From Lactobacillus sp. S2-2 (GTDB taxonomy: Bacteria > Bacillota > Bacilli > Lactobacillales > Lactobacillaceae): DNA of 64,000 nt. Of the stretch, positions 10,011-16,837 are shown piece by piece. Below the pieces are notes generated by a model. It searched no databases, was not told where the DNA came from, and worked only from the letters and a program-made list of their open reading frames with translations. The position numbers and the translations under genes were made by a program. How positions within the stretch are numbered: position 1 is the stretch's first letter; every line of letters begins with the position of its first letter. The stretch lies in NCBI RefSeq assembly GCF_021698855.1, contig NZ_WWFA01000002.1, positions 62,001 to 126,000 on the forward strand, in the 5' to 3' direction.

Positions 10011-10098
10011 GGAAGGTTGGCAGAGTGGTAATGCACCGGACTCGAAATCCGGCGAACCGATTATTTTCGGCGCGCAGGTTCAAATCCTGTACCTTCCT
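10011..10098 (+). tRNA. tRNA-Ser (anticodon CGA)
   Basis: The cloverleaf can be drawn fully: acceptor GGAAGGT/ACCTTCC, D stem GCA/TGC, anticodon stem CCGGA/TCCGG with loop CTCGAAA (anticodon CGA, codon UCG), a long variable arm containing CCGA/TCGG typical of class II tRNAs, and T arm GCAGG-TTCAAAT-CCTGT. CCA is not encoded, so RNase Z and a CCA-adding enzyme are required. The base after the acceptor stem (position 73) is T rather than the G usual in model bacterial serine tRNAs. Confidence 0.95.
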
Positions 10099-10116
10099 TT
10101 AAATTAATAAATTATA

Positions 10117-10154
10117 AAAAAATAACAATGATTTTAAAATCATTGTTATTTTTT
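10117..10154 (+). terminator. Terminator of tRNA-Ser
   Basis: A perfect palindrome with 19-nt arms centred at 10135/10136, beginning in A-tracts and ending in six T, follows the tRNA by about 20 nt. Confidence 0.8.
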
Positions 10155-10227
10155 ATATCCCTAACATTTGTTTTTGTAATTACTTGGCTAGTTACATAAA
10201 GAGATGTTTTTTACGAGTAGGGATATA
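10154..10227. repeat. Nested inverted repeat / candidate RNA hairpin
   Basis: The outer arms TATATCCCTA and TAGGGATATA (10 bp, perfect) enclose AACAT/ATGTT and then TGTAA/TTACA in the correct nested order. This gives a three-tier stem of ~74 nt. Confidence 0.55.
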
Positions 10228-10279
10228 TTATATCAATCTGATTGGAGGTTGAAAGCTAAATTAATAGCCTACTTAAAAA

Positions 10280-10295
10280 ATAACACTTTAAAATT
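10280..10295. repeat. Direct repeat copy 1 (16 bp)
   Basis: The sequence ATAACACTTTAAAATT recurs exactly at 10475-10490; both copies are followed within a few bases by ATCAA. A second shared word, TAAATTAATAGC, occurs at 10257-10268 and 10349-10360. Confidence 0.7.
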
Positions 10296-10328
10296 TATTA
10301 TCAATAATTAGGCTTGTGTATAAAAAAA

Positions 10329-10417
10329 TAAGTAACCCCACTCGAAAATAAATTAATAGCTTGGTGAATGCATAAATGAGAGATCATTTAAACTTTAAAT
10401 TCGAGTGAGGTTACTTA
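10329..10417. repeat. Large inverted repeat with nested hairpin
   Basis: Two 18-nt arms (10329-10346 and 10400-10417) match with one mismatch and are separated by 53 nt. Inside is a second perfect stem TAAATGA/TCATTTA with a GAGA tetraloop (10373-10390). The G+C-richer arms stand out against the AT-rich background. Confidence 0.7.
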
Positions 10418-10474
10418 TAATTGTAATCAATCCAAAAAGGGTTGGGAGTTACTCATAGATAACTCAATTAAAAG

Positions 10475-10490
10475 ATAACACTTTAAAATT
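10475..10490. repeat. Direct repeat copy 2 (16 bp)
   Basis: This is the exact second copy of the 16-bp word at 10280-10295, 195 bp downstream. Confidence 0.7.
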
Positions 10491-10545
10491 ATGTATCAAG
10501 AAAAATGCATTTTTTAATGTATTTTTCTAATGTTATGTTTATCAG

Positions 10546-11257
10546 TTATTTAATAAGATAGACAATTAATAAAAAGATTGAAGAAATTAATGATGTTGAA
10601 TTGAAAATAATATGTGCGATTGTTGGAACAAAAAATTTGTTTGTTAATAAGTAGCTTATTGCTAGGACTAATCCTGCTAATCCATAAGGAATTGTTGCAA
10701 TAAAACTACCGTTATAGTTATAAAAATGACTAAATCCAAATAGTAAACTAGAAACTATTAACATTATTGATAGTGGAGTTATACCGTATTTTTTGAATCT
10801 AAACATTGATTCATAACGATAAGTAATTTCTTCAACAAAGGCTATATAACATCACTAATTCCAGAAATTATACTAATTAATATTCCAGATATTGCGGTTA
10901 TTGGGAAATCATATTTAACTACTCCGGTAACTTTAGAATCAGGTAATAATCCACTAATAAAGAACGTGCTACACTGATTGTTAAACCGACTAATATGACT
11001 ACGATTATTGAATAAAAAATATTTTTCCATATATTTTTACGATATTTTAACCATTCCTCTTTAATAAAGTCTTTAAAAAAGATAATATCATAAATTAAAA
11101 GGGCAATTGAAACTATAAAAGCCAGTGTACCATAGATATAAGCATTAGTTCCAGCAATTTTTCTAATAATAAAATTTGCGAATAATATACCTAAGAAGTT
11201 AACAATTAAAGTAATCCAAAATTTTAAATTAAATCCGTTCTTGTTCAAAATGTTCAT
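10546..11257 (-). pseudogene. CPBP-family intramembrane metalloprotease, disrupted by two frameshifts
   Basis: Three overlapping minus-strand frames together make one CPBP (CaaX protease/bacteriocin-processing, Abi) protein. The 5' part (from the ATG at 11257, strong AAGGAG site) encodes membrane helices and ends early after SVARSLLVDYY. The middle continues in another frame as ISGLLPDSKVTGVVKYDFP. The 3' part, in the third frame, carries the catalytic-type motif FVEEITYRYES followed by SSLLFGFSH and HIIFN. Each change of frame fits loss of one base, near 10960-10980 and near 10845-10855. In intact relatives these motifs form an intramembrane protease active site, often linked to bacteriocin immunity. 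As written, no full-length product is possible without recoding. Confidence 0.8.
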
Positions 11258-11338
11258 TATATGTCTCCTTTTCTATTAATTAAAAATATTATTATATATT
11301 ATATATGTTACTATATCATATATAGGAGGTGATATTAG

Positions 11339-11530
11339 ATGAAAACGTTAAAAATAACTTCATTAGTTACTTTTATATTGTATGTTTTGGGATTTTTATT
11401 TTTAATTTTTCGAAAAACCGATGGTACAGGAGTAGCTAATAATTTTTCTTATGAACTAATTTCAGTTTCTATTTGGACTTTTCTTTTCTTTTTTGTATTT
11501 ATAATACTTTTAATAGCATACATAATTTAA
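11339..11530 (+). CDS. Small two-helix membrane protein, DUF3923-like
   Basis: The 63-residue product has two hydrophobic segments (about 8-24 and 42-62) separated by a short loop with RKTDGTGVANN. That layout, with an R..DG.G loop, resembles DUF3923 proteins of Firmicutes; the family call is from pattern memory and tentative. Translation is very well supported: AGGAGGTGAT, almost the full anti-Shine-Dalgarno complement, lies at ideal distance from the ATG. It is divergent from the broken CPBP gene, sharing an ~80-bp extremely AT-rich promoter region, and converges on the acyltransferase gene. Confidence 0.7.
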   Translation: MKTLKITSLVTFILYVLGFLFLIFRKTDGTGVANNFSYELISVSIWTFLFFFVFIILLIAYII

Positions 11531-11550
11531 AAAAAGAATCATATTAAGTA

Positions 11551-11582
11551 AAAAAGTCATCAATTAAATTGATGACTTTTTA
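11551..11582. terminator. Bidirectional terminator between the small membrane protein and the acyltransferase
   Basis: A perfect 15-bp stem (11551-11565 with 11567-11581) with A and T tracts on both sides overlaps the last codons of the acyltransferase gene. Confidence 0.85.
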
Positions 11583-12583
11583 TTAAGCAAAATTGAATTT
11601 TTACTTAGTTTATATAATTCATAAGTAATTAAAGGAAGTGAAATTCCTAAAATAATTTTAATTAAAGTTTGTCCATTCTCTAAGCCTAATTTTGAAACAA
11701 TATAGAAAATTGTTTTATGCATATACATGATTGGCATTGTATGTTTTCCAATTTTCATTAGTATTAATTTAAGAAATGTAAAATTAGTTAATTTAGCACT
11801 AAATATAAAAATAGTTAAACAAAGAAATGTTGAAAAATAAAATCCTAAGAAAGTATTATGTAAAATATGTGATTTTAGATATAAAGCATAAGATAAAATA
11901 TTGTTGTATCTCAGAATAACTAAGATTCCAAAAAGCGTAGTTCCAGATACTAATAGTATATTTTTTCCTTTGAATTGTTTGTAATATTTAAAAATATAAT
12001 AACCTAATAACATCCATAGTGTTGTTAATAAGACAGTATCAATTGACCATGGCATGTTTTCAATTCCAAATGCACCAGAATTAGGATATGAAACTCCTAA
12101 TGCAAATAAGGTTATTGCAATAAAAAATTGTGCTGTAATTGATTTAATATAAGTGATCATTAATGTTACTAAAATAGTTGTTAAAATCATTGCATTAATA
12201 AACCAAAAAACTGTTAGTTCACGAGTTAATAATGGTCCTCCATAAGCTAACTTAAAAAAATAAGTTATGGTTTCTTTAATTGAACGATTATGAATGAAAT
12301 GACTAATTATTATAATAACTGAACCATAAATAAAATATGATTTTAAAGATGGAATAATTTTTTTCTTGATAAACTGTTTAAAATTAAATGTATCAGTTAA
12401 AGGTTTCAAAAAGAATCCACCGATTATGAAAAATAAAGGCATATGCCACCAATAAATAGAGGTATAAATTACACTTATTATATGGCTATTATCTCTTAGT
12501 GGATGAAAAGCATGTCCTATAACAACTGCAATTATTCCTAATGCTTTTGCGATATCAATCCATTCTATTCTCTTTTTAGCCAT
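11564..12583 (-). CDS. Membrane acyltransferase 3 family protein
   Basis: The 339-residue protein begins KRIEWIDIAKALGIIAVVIGH, the N-terminal signature of acyltransferase-3 proteins, with the conserved histidine near 23, followed by WWHMPLFFIIGGFF and about nine or ten further membrane helices. Such enzymes move acetyl or other acyl groups onto cell-surface polysaccharides, peptidoglycan or teichoic acids; the closest general type is the fucose 4-O-acetylase/NolL group. The substrate cannot be told from sequence. It stands alone on the minus strand with GGTGGGAAAC upstream of the ATG and shares its terminator with the convergent small membrane protein. Confidence 0.85.
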   Translation of the reverse strand: MAKKRIEWIDIAKALGIIAVVIGHAFHPLRDNSHIISVIYTSIYWWHMPLFFIIGGFFLKPLTDTFNFKQFIKKKIIPSLKSYFIYGSVIIIISHFIHNRSIKETITYFFKLAYGGPLLTRELTVFWFINAMILTTILVTLMITYIKSITAQFFIAITLFALGVSYPNSGAFGIENMPWSIDTVLLTTLWMLLGYYIFKYYKQFKGKNILLVSGTTLFGILVILRYNNILSYALYLKSHILHNTFLGFYFSTFLCLTIFIFSAKLTNFTFLKLILMKIGKHTMPIMYMHKTIFYIVSKLGLENGQTLIKIILGISLPLITYELYKLSKNSILLNKKSSI

Positions 12584-12707
12584 TAGTTTCCCACCTTAAT
12601 TTATTAGAATTATTAATAATATATCATTTGTTTATCTCAAAATGATTACATTTAGATAAAAAAATGTTAAGTAAGTTAACAAAGATGATTATTTTATTAG
12701 TGTTAGA

Positions 12708-12735
12708 TTGCCTTTTTTTTATTTTTTTATATAAT
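12708..12735 (+). promoter_or_regulatory. Promoter for the tautomerase gene
   Basis: TTGCCT and TATAAT are separated by 16 nt of nearly pure T/A, about 36 nt before the start codon. Confidence 0.6.
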
Positions 12736-12771
12736 TATAAATAAATATTATTTGTGAAAGAGGTAAAAAGT

Positions 12772-13161
12772 ATGCCATTAATGAGAGTAGATTTAATCAA
12801 AGGAAAAGATGAAGCAAAGTTAAAACAGATTTTAGATATTGCTTATGAAGTACAGGTAGAGACTTTAAAAACACCTGAAAGAGATCGTTATCAAGTGTTG
12901 ACTCAACATGAACCATTTGAAATGCAAATTCAAGATACAGGACTTGGAATTGATCGTAGTGAAGATGTAATTGTATTTAATGTTACTTCTCGCCCAAGAC
13001 CTGCAAAGTTAAAACAACTATTTTATCAAAGATTAGTTGAAAGATTAGAAAAAGAAGTTGGAATTAAAAAAGAAGATGTAGTTTTTAGTATGGTATCTAA
13101 TAATGATGATGATTGGAGTTTTGGAAAAGGGGAAACTCAATTTTTAAATGGTGAATTGTAA
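12772..13161 (+). CDS. Tautomerase family protein
   Basis: The protein belongs to the tautomerase (4-oxalocrotonate tautomerase/MIF-like) superfamily, whose members use an N-terminal proline exposed after Met removal. The open frame begins at a GTG at 12754, but AAAGAGGT fits the ATG at 12772, which gives MPLMRVDLIKGK with Pro at position 2, as the mechanism requires. The 129-residue length and the repeated structure (SRPRPAKLKQLFYQRLVERL) fit the longer family members. Substrate unknown. It is monocistronic, with its own promoter and a terminator shared with the convergent GNAT gene. Confidence 0.85.
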   Translation: MPLMRVDLIKGKDEAKLKQILDIAYEVQVETLKTPERDRYQVLTQHEPFEMQIQDTGLGIDRSEDVIVFNVTSRPRPAKLKQLFYQRLVERLEKEVGIKKEDVVFSMVSNNDDDWSFGKGETQFLNGEL

Positions 13162-13163
13162 TT

Positions 13164-13198
13164 AAAAAGACTAGCTTGATAAAAGCTAGTCTTTTTTG
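13164..13198. terminator. Bidirectional terminator between tautomerase and GNAT genes
   Basis: AAAAAGACTAGCTT pairs with AAGCTAGTCTTTTTT around a 5-nt loop. The hairpin reaches into the last codons of the minus-strand GNAT gene. Confidence 0.88.
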
Positions 13199-13629
13199 AT
13201 AAGTAAATCGATGTGAGGTATATTATCTTCTAAATAAATTTCAGAAACTGGTTTAAAACCAAATGATTGATAAAAATCTTTTAAATACTCTTGTCCAGCA
13301 ATTTTAATGTTCTTATTTGGATATTCTTTGTTAATTTCATCTAAAGTAGCTTGAACAATTTTATGACCCAATTTTTCTTTACGGTATTCTTTTTTTACAA
13401 GAACACGGCCAAAACTGATATCTTTTCCATTATCATGAGGAACAATGCGAGTATATGCAGTAATTTCATTATTTATTTTAATAAATAGATGAATTGCATC
13501 AAAATCTTTTTTATCAATTTCAGGATATGGACAATTTTGTTCTACTACAAAAACATTGATACGTTCTTTCATAATTGATAAAAGTTCAGCATTTGTTAAT
13601 TCATTTGTTTTTTTCTTTATTATTTTCAT
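13186..13629 (-). CDS. GNAT family N-acetyltransferase, ElaA-type
   Basis: The 147-residue protein matches the ElaA branch of GNAT acetyltransferases: KERINVFVVEQNCPYPEIDKKD in the first third, then AYTRIVP, the acetyl-CoA loop region SFGRVLVKKEYRKEKLGHKIV and a C-terminal FYQSFGFKPVSEIYLEDNIPH. ElaA proteins acetylate unknown acceptors. It overlaps the end of the upstream EamA gene by 29 nt, so the two are translationally coupled. Its own start has only a modest CAGGTAATT ribosome site. Confidence 0.88.
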   Translation of the reverse strand: MKIIKKKTNELTNAELLSIMKERINVFVVEQNCPYPEIDKKDFDAIHLFIKINNEITAYTRIVPHDNGKDISFGRVLVKKEYRKEKLGHKIVQATLDEINKEYPNKNIKIAGQEYLKDFYQSFGFKPVSEIYLEDNIPHIDLLIKKD

Positions 13630-14470
13630 AATTAATTACCTGTTTTTCTTTTGCCTGATTTTTTAAGAATAAGTATATTCCAATTAAAACAATAATTCCA
13701 CCGAAAATTTGTAATGCAGTAATTTTTTGATTTAAAAAGATAATTGCTAAAACTGTAGCTCCAATTGGTTCACCAAGCATACTCATTGAAATAGTAGTTG
13801 GACTAATAAAGCCTAATAAATAATTGTATAGGACATGTGCAATAGTGGGGAAAATGGCTAAAGCAATAAACATCATCCAATCATAAGAAGAGTATCCGGT
13901 TAGTTTAGTACTGGTAATTAAATTAAAAATGTTTAAAAATATTCCAGCAAATAAAAATACAATAAAACTGTATGTCCAAAATGAAATATTTTTGATTTTT
14001 GCTTGTCCAATTAAAAGATAAGCAACTAATGCAATTACACTTAAGAATGAAAGTAAATCACCAATTAAAGCTGATGGATTGCTGCCACCTAAATCACCCC
14101 AGCTAACCAAAATAACTCCTAAAATTGAGACTAAAATGGTAGCAATGCTTTTTACACTAGCTTTTTCTTTATAAATTAAAAATGTACCAAATAATGCTAC
14201 GATAGGCTGAATAGAAAGAATTACAGTTGAACTGGTTACGGTAGTTAATTTTAATGATTCAAACCATAATCCAAAATGTAGTGCTAAGAACAATCCTGCA
14301 ATAATTAAATAAAACCAATTAGATTTTGAAATAGTTTTAAAATCAATTCGATGTTTTAAAACCATTGGAATTAAAAATAAACTTGCTAGATACATTCGAT
14401 ACATACTCATTACTGATGATGGGGTGTTAGTTAACTTAACTAAGATTGAAGCAATTGAAATTGCGATCAC
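13601..14470 (-). CDS. EamA/DMT family transporter
   Basis: This is a drug/metabolite transporter with about ten membrane helices and two EamA repeats (for example SSVMSMYRMYLASLFLIPM and SVKSIATILVSILGVILVSWG). It probably exports or imports a small metabolite; substrate unknown. The coordinates use the first canonical start, a GTG. That start would cut into the first helix. The frame stays open upstream, and a consensus AAGGAG (14514-14519) is placed for an ATA codon at 14506, which would add 12 residues (xFKKNNILLLIT) and complete helix 1. The true start may therefore be non-canonical. It overlaps the GNAT gene by 29 nt. Confidence 0.85.
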   Translation of the reverse strand: MIAISIASILVKLTNTPSSVMSMYRMYLASLFLIPMVLKHRIDFKTISKSNWFYLIIAGLFLALHFGLWFESLKLTTVTSSTVILSIQPIVALFGTFLIYKEKASVKSIATILVSILGVILVSWGDLGGSNPSALIGDLLSFLSVIALVAYLLIGQAKIKNISFWTYSFIVFLFAGIFLNIFNLITSTKLTGYSSYDWMMFIALAIFPTIAHVLYNYLLGFISPTTISMSMLGEPIGATVLAIIFLNQKITALQIFGGIIVLIGIYLFLKNQAKEKQVINYENNKEKNK

Positions 14471-14513
14471 TGTAATAAGTAATAAAATGTTGTTTTTCTT
14501 GAATATAAGATCA

Positions 14514-14519
14514 CTCCTT
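14514..14519 (-). promoter_or_regulatory. Ribosome-binding site pointing to an ATA start for the EamA gene
   Basis: On the minus strand AAGGAG is followed after 7 nt by an in-frame ATA (14506-14504). The first canonical start codon in frame is the GTG at 14470, about 43 nt from the site and too far to be its partner. Confidence 0.5.
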
Positions 14520-14598
14520 AATTATTTTTTATAATTTATTTTAAGTGATTTTATTATTTATTGTCAAAAAAGTATATAAAAAAACTTTCATAAAAAAA

Positions 14599-14627
14599 TA
14601 GACATTTTTAAATATATATACTATAAT
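14599..14627 (+). promoter_or_regulatory. Strong promoter of a short non-coding unit
   Basis: TAGACA and a consensus TATAAT are separated by exactly 17 nt. Transcription should begin near 14634, and a strong terminator follows only ~35 nt later. Confidence 0.7.
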
Positions 14628-14633
14628 GTAATT

Positions 14634-14702
14634 CATAATACATGTTTGTGTATTACATCAAGCAATAAAACGTGAGGTCTTTTTGACCTCACGTTTTTTA
14701 TT
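14634..14702 (+). ncRNA. Candidate small RNA or leader attenuator
   Basis: Between the promoter and the terminator there is room for a transcript of about 69 nt. It holds a first hairpin TAATACA/TGTATTA with a 6-nt loop (14636-14655), a short single-stranded linker, and a 13-bp terminator hairpin. No open frame with a ribosome site fits inside. It could be a free small RNA, or the attenuated leader of the DUF1361 gene starting at 14740. I recognise no known RNA family. Confidence 0.5.
14667..14702 (+). terminator. Strong intrinsic terminator
   Basis: AAAACGTGAGGTC pairs perfectly with GACCTCACGTTTT around a five-T loop and runs into a T-rich tract. No plus-strand protein gene precedes it. 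Confidence 0.85.
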
Positions 14703-14739
14703 TTTGATATATAAATATTTTTAATAGAGGTATAAAGTT

Positions 14740-15384
14740 ATGATAAAAAAGGTTAGGTGGCCAATAAGATTATTTTTTCTTATTTGGATTGCATTTTTAT
14801 GGTTCTATATAAGATCACCATTTGAATTTATTTTTCTCAATACAATTTTAGGTTATATTCCAATCGAAATAAGTTTTCATATTAATTCAAAAAATAATAT
14901 TACCTTTTGGTTTTTAACTTTAATTTGGCTGCTATTTTATCCTAATGCTCCTTATATGTTGACTGATTTATTTCATTTAGATAGGCTTCAAAATTATACA
15001 GGAGAAGCATTATTAAATTTAGATTTTAACACTTGGTTCTTATTTGCATGTTTATTAATAAGTTCGATTAGCTTAATTATTTTAGGGATGTTTAGTTTGA
15101 TAAGTGTTTCTAATATGATTAATGATAAATTATCATTAAATAATAGATTTAGTTTTTTTATTATTTCTATATTATTGATTTTTGCTTCCTCAGTTGGTGT
15201 ATTCATTGGAAGATTTTTAGGACTTCACACAATATCTTTTATAAAGGCTCCACAGCATTATTTTGAATTATTTATAAATATGTGGAATCATTCTATGTTA
15301 GTATTTGTTTTAATATTATCAATCATACAATTAGTGATATATTGTTTAATCAATGCAGTAATAATTGGATCTAAAGAAGGTTAA
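14740..15384 (+). CDS. DUF1361 domain integral membrane protein
   Basis: The 214-residue protein has about six membrane helices and the DUF1361 signature: FLNTILGYIPIEISF in the second helix and WLLFYPNAPYMLTDLFHL at about 66-83. A later loop holds the motif SVGVFIGRFLG. The function of the family is unknown. The start codon has TAGAGG upstream at normal spacing. The gene lies directly after the small promoter-hairpin-terminator unit, so its transcription may depend on read-through of that terminator; no other clear promoter is seen in the 37 nt between them. Confidence 0.82.
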   Translation: MIKKVRWPIRLFFLIWIAFLWFYIRSPFEFIFLNTILGYIPIEISFHINSKNNITFWFLTLIWLLFYPNAPYMLTDLFHLDRLQNYTGEALLNLDFNTWFLFACLLISSISLIILGMFSLISVSNMINDKLSLNNRFSFFIISILLIFASSVGVFIGRFLGLHTISFIKAPQHYFELFINMWNHSMLVFVLILSIIQLVIYCLINAVIIGSKEG

Positions 15385-15422
15385 AAAAATAAGCTTACAT
15401 TAATTTATAAGCTTATTTTTTA
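15384..15422. terminator. Bidirectional terminator between DUF1361 and MFS genes
   Basis: AAAAAATAAGCTTA pairs with TAAGCTTATTTTTT around a short AT loop. It lies between the two convergent stop codons. Confidence 0.85.
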
Positions 15423-15439
15423 TGGGTGTAAGTATTTTA

Positions 15440-16705
15440 TTAATTAATAGTTTCAGTGGCAGTTTTATTTTCAACCGGTTTTAATGATTTTAATCCTGGT
15501 AGAGTTAACATTGTAATAAAACTAATTAAATATAAAGTAGATAAAAATAACATAACGATGGTTAAATTATAATTATCCATTAAAATTCCAATGATTAGTG
15601 ATGAAAACCCACCAATTGCACGTCCGACACCAACAATAAGATTATTTGCGGTTGCTCTAATTTCAGTTGGATATAGACGAGATACGATAGCTCCATATCC
15701 TCCATACATTCCATTTGAAAAGAATCCAATTACAGCACCAATAATTAGCATTGTATAAATGTTAGTAGCTAATGTGATTGTATAAACTAAAATAGCTGAA
15801 GCTATTAAGAAAATACCAAATGCTTTTCGAGGACCAAATTTATCTAAGAAATTTCCAAATGTTAGCATCCCAAGACTCATACCGATGATAGTTGAAATCA
15901 TCCATAATGACGATCCCGCAACATTTAGCCCCAATTGTTCTTGTACAATTTTAGGTAACCAATTCATCATTCCAAAATATCCAGCAATTTGAACAATAGT
16001 CATAATACATAGTCCTAAACTTTGATGAATTGCTTTTTTACTACTAAACATATATTTAAAAACTGTTTTGATAGTTCCTTTATTTTGATGTTGGTACTTA
16101 ATATTTTTAAATTCATTAGATTCTTTTAGATGAATTCTAGTGAAAAAAGCTAAGGTAACAGGTATTAAACCAAATAAGAATAAAGCTTGCCAACCAAATG
16201 TTGGAATAATAAAGGCAGCTAAAATAGCAGCTAATAATGCTCCAGCTTGTCCTCCAATTGCAGTAATTGAAGAAATTCTGCCTAATTTAGATTTTGGAAA
16301 TGATTCAGCGACTAAAGCAATTCCAATCCCGTATTCTCCACCAGCACCAATTCCAGAAATAAACCTAAGAATAAAAATAGTTTCTATGTTACTAGCGAAT
16401 GCAATAGCTGCGGTTGCGAAGGCAAAAATAAAAATAGTATAAGTAAATGTTTTAACACGACCAATATGATCACTAATAATTCCAAATAAAATGCCACCTA
16501 GTAACATTCCCCAATTAGTAATTGAACCAATTAATCCAGCTGTACCCGCACTTACGTGATAATGAGTCATAATAGAACTCATTGCAAAAGACAAAAAAAG
16601 TACATCCATATTTTCAAGACCAAAGCCAGCTGATGAAGAAGCTAAAACTCGTTTTTGCTGTTTGGTCATGTTTTCATGATGGTGCACTCTTGTAAATTTA
16701 TTCAT
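15440..16705 (-). CDS. MFS transporter, sugar/aromatic-acid:H+ symporter type
   Basis: The 421-residue protein has twelve predicted membrane helices. MFS signature motifs are GIISDHIGRVKTF (loop 2-3, about 79-91) and RFISGIGAGGEYGIG in helix 4, with a matching loop GNFLDKFGPRKAFG in the second half. Motifs such as AGGEYGIG and RLYPTEIRATA are characteristic of the sugar-porter/AAHS-like branch rather than of multidrug pumps. The short His-rich N-terminus (TRVHHHEN) is unusual. Substrate unknown; organic acid or polyol uptake are possibilities. GGAGG precedes the ATG and a good promoter lies upstream. Confidence 0.85.
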   Translation of the reverse strand: MNKFTRVHHHENMTKQQKRVLASSSAGFGLENMDVLFLSFAMSSIMTHYHVSAGTAGLIGSITNWGMLLGGILFGIISDHIGRVKTFTYTIFIFAFATAAIAFASNIETIFILRFISGIGAGGEYGIGIALVAESFPKSKLGRISSITAIGGQAGALLAAILAAFIIPTFGWQALFLFGLIPVTLAFFTRIHLKESNEFKNIKYQHQNKGTIKTVFKYMFSSKKAIHQSLGLCIMTIVQIAGYFGMMNWLPKIVQEQLGLNVAGSSLWMISTIIGMSLGMLTFGNFLDKFGPRKAFGIFLIASAILVYTITLATNIYTMLIIGAVIGFFSNGMYGGYGAIVSRLYPTEIRATANNLIVGVGRAIGGFSSLIIGILMDNYNLTIVMLFLSTLYLISFITMLTLPGLKSLKPVENKTATETIN

Positions 16706-16759
16706 ATTTTTTCCTCCAAATAAAAGCTCACAGGCTTTTGTTAATTTGTAATCTGGTAA

Positions 16760-16788
16760 ATTATTGCATAAGTAATTTTTAAATGCAA
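16760..16788 (-). promoter_or_regulatory. Promoter for the MFS transporter
   Basis: On the minus strand TTGCAT and AATAAT are separated by 17 nt, about 55 nt before the start codon. Confidence 0.6.
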
Positions 16789-16837
16789 GGTTTGCTTTTT
16801 TATTTTGTCCATGATAAGGTATTAATCAATCAAGTAG

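Larger units (their letters stand above)
10155..10545. other. Non-coding, repeat-rich stretch after tRNA-Ser
   Basis: No open frame with a ribosome site is visible in these ~390 bases. Instead there are nested inverted repeats (10154-10227), a large inverted repeat (10329-10417), a small hairpin (GAGTTA/TAACTC near 10446-10465), two direct-repeat families, and a final AT-rich hairpin (10499-10528) that may terminate the minus-strand gene beginning at 11257. It could be a structured RNA, a decayed mobile element at the tRNA 3' end, or both. I recognise no known RNA family. Confidence 0.55.

Noticed and set aside
10842-11030. Independent 62-aa gene on the minus strand
   Set aside because: It is the middle part of the frameshifted CPBP gene and has no ribosome site of its own.
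11258-11338. Invertible or phase-variable promoter between the CPBP and small membrane genes
   Set aside because: The region is nearly pure A/T but shows no inverted repeats long enough for recombination.
16140-16442. Plus-strand frame inside the MFS gene
   Set aside because: Low-complexity Ala/Lys/Ile composition; it is antisense to conserved MFS helices.
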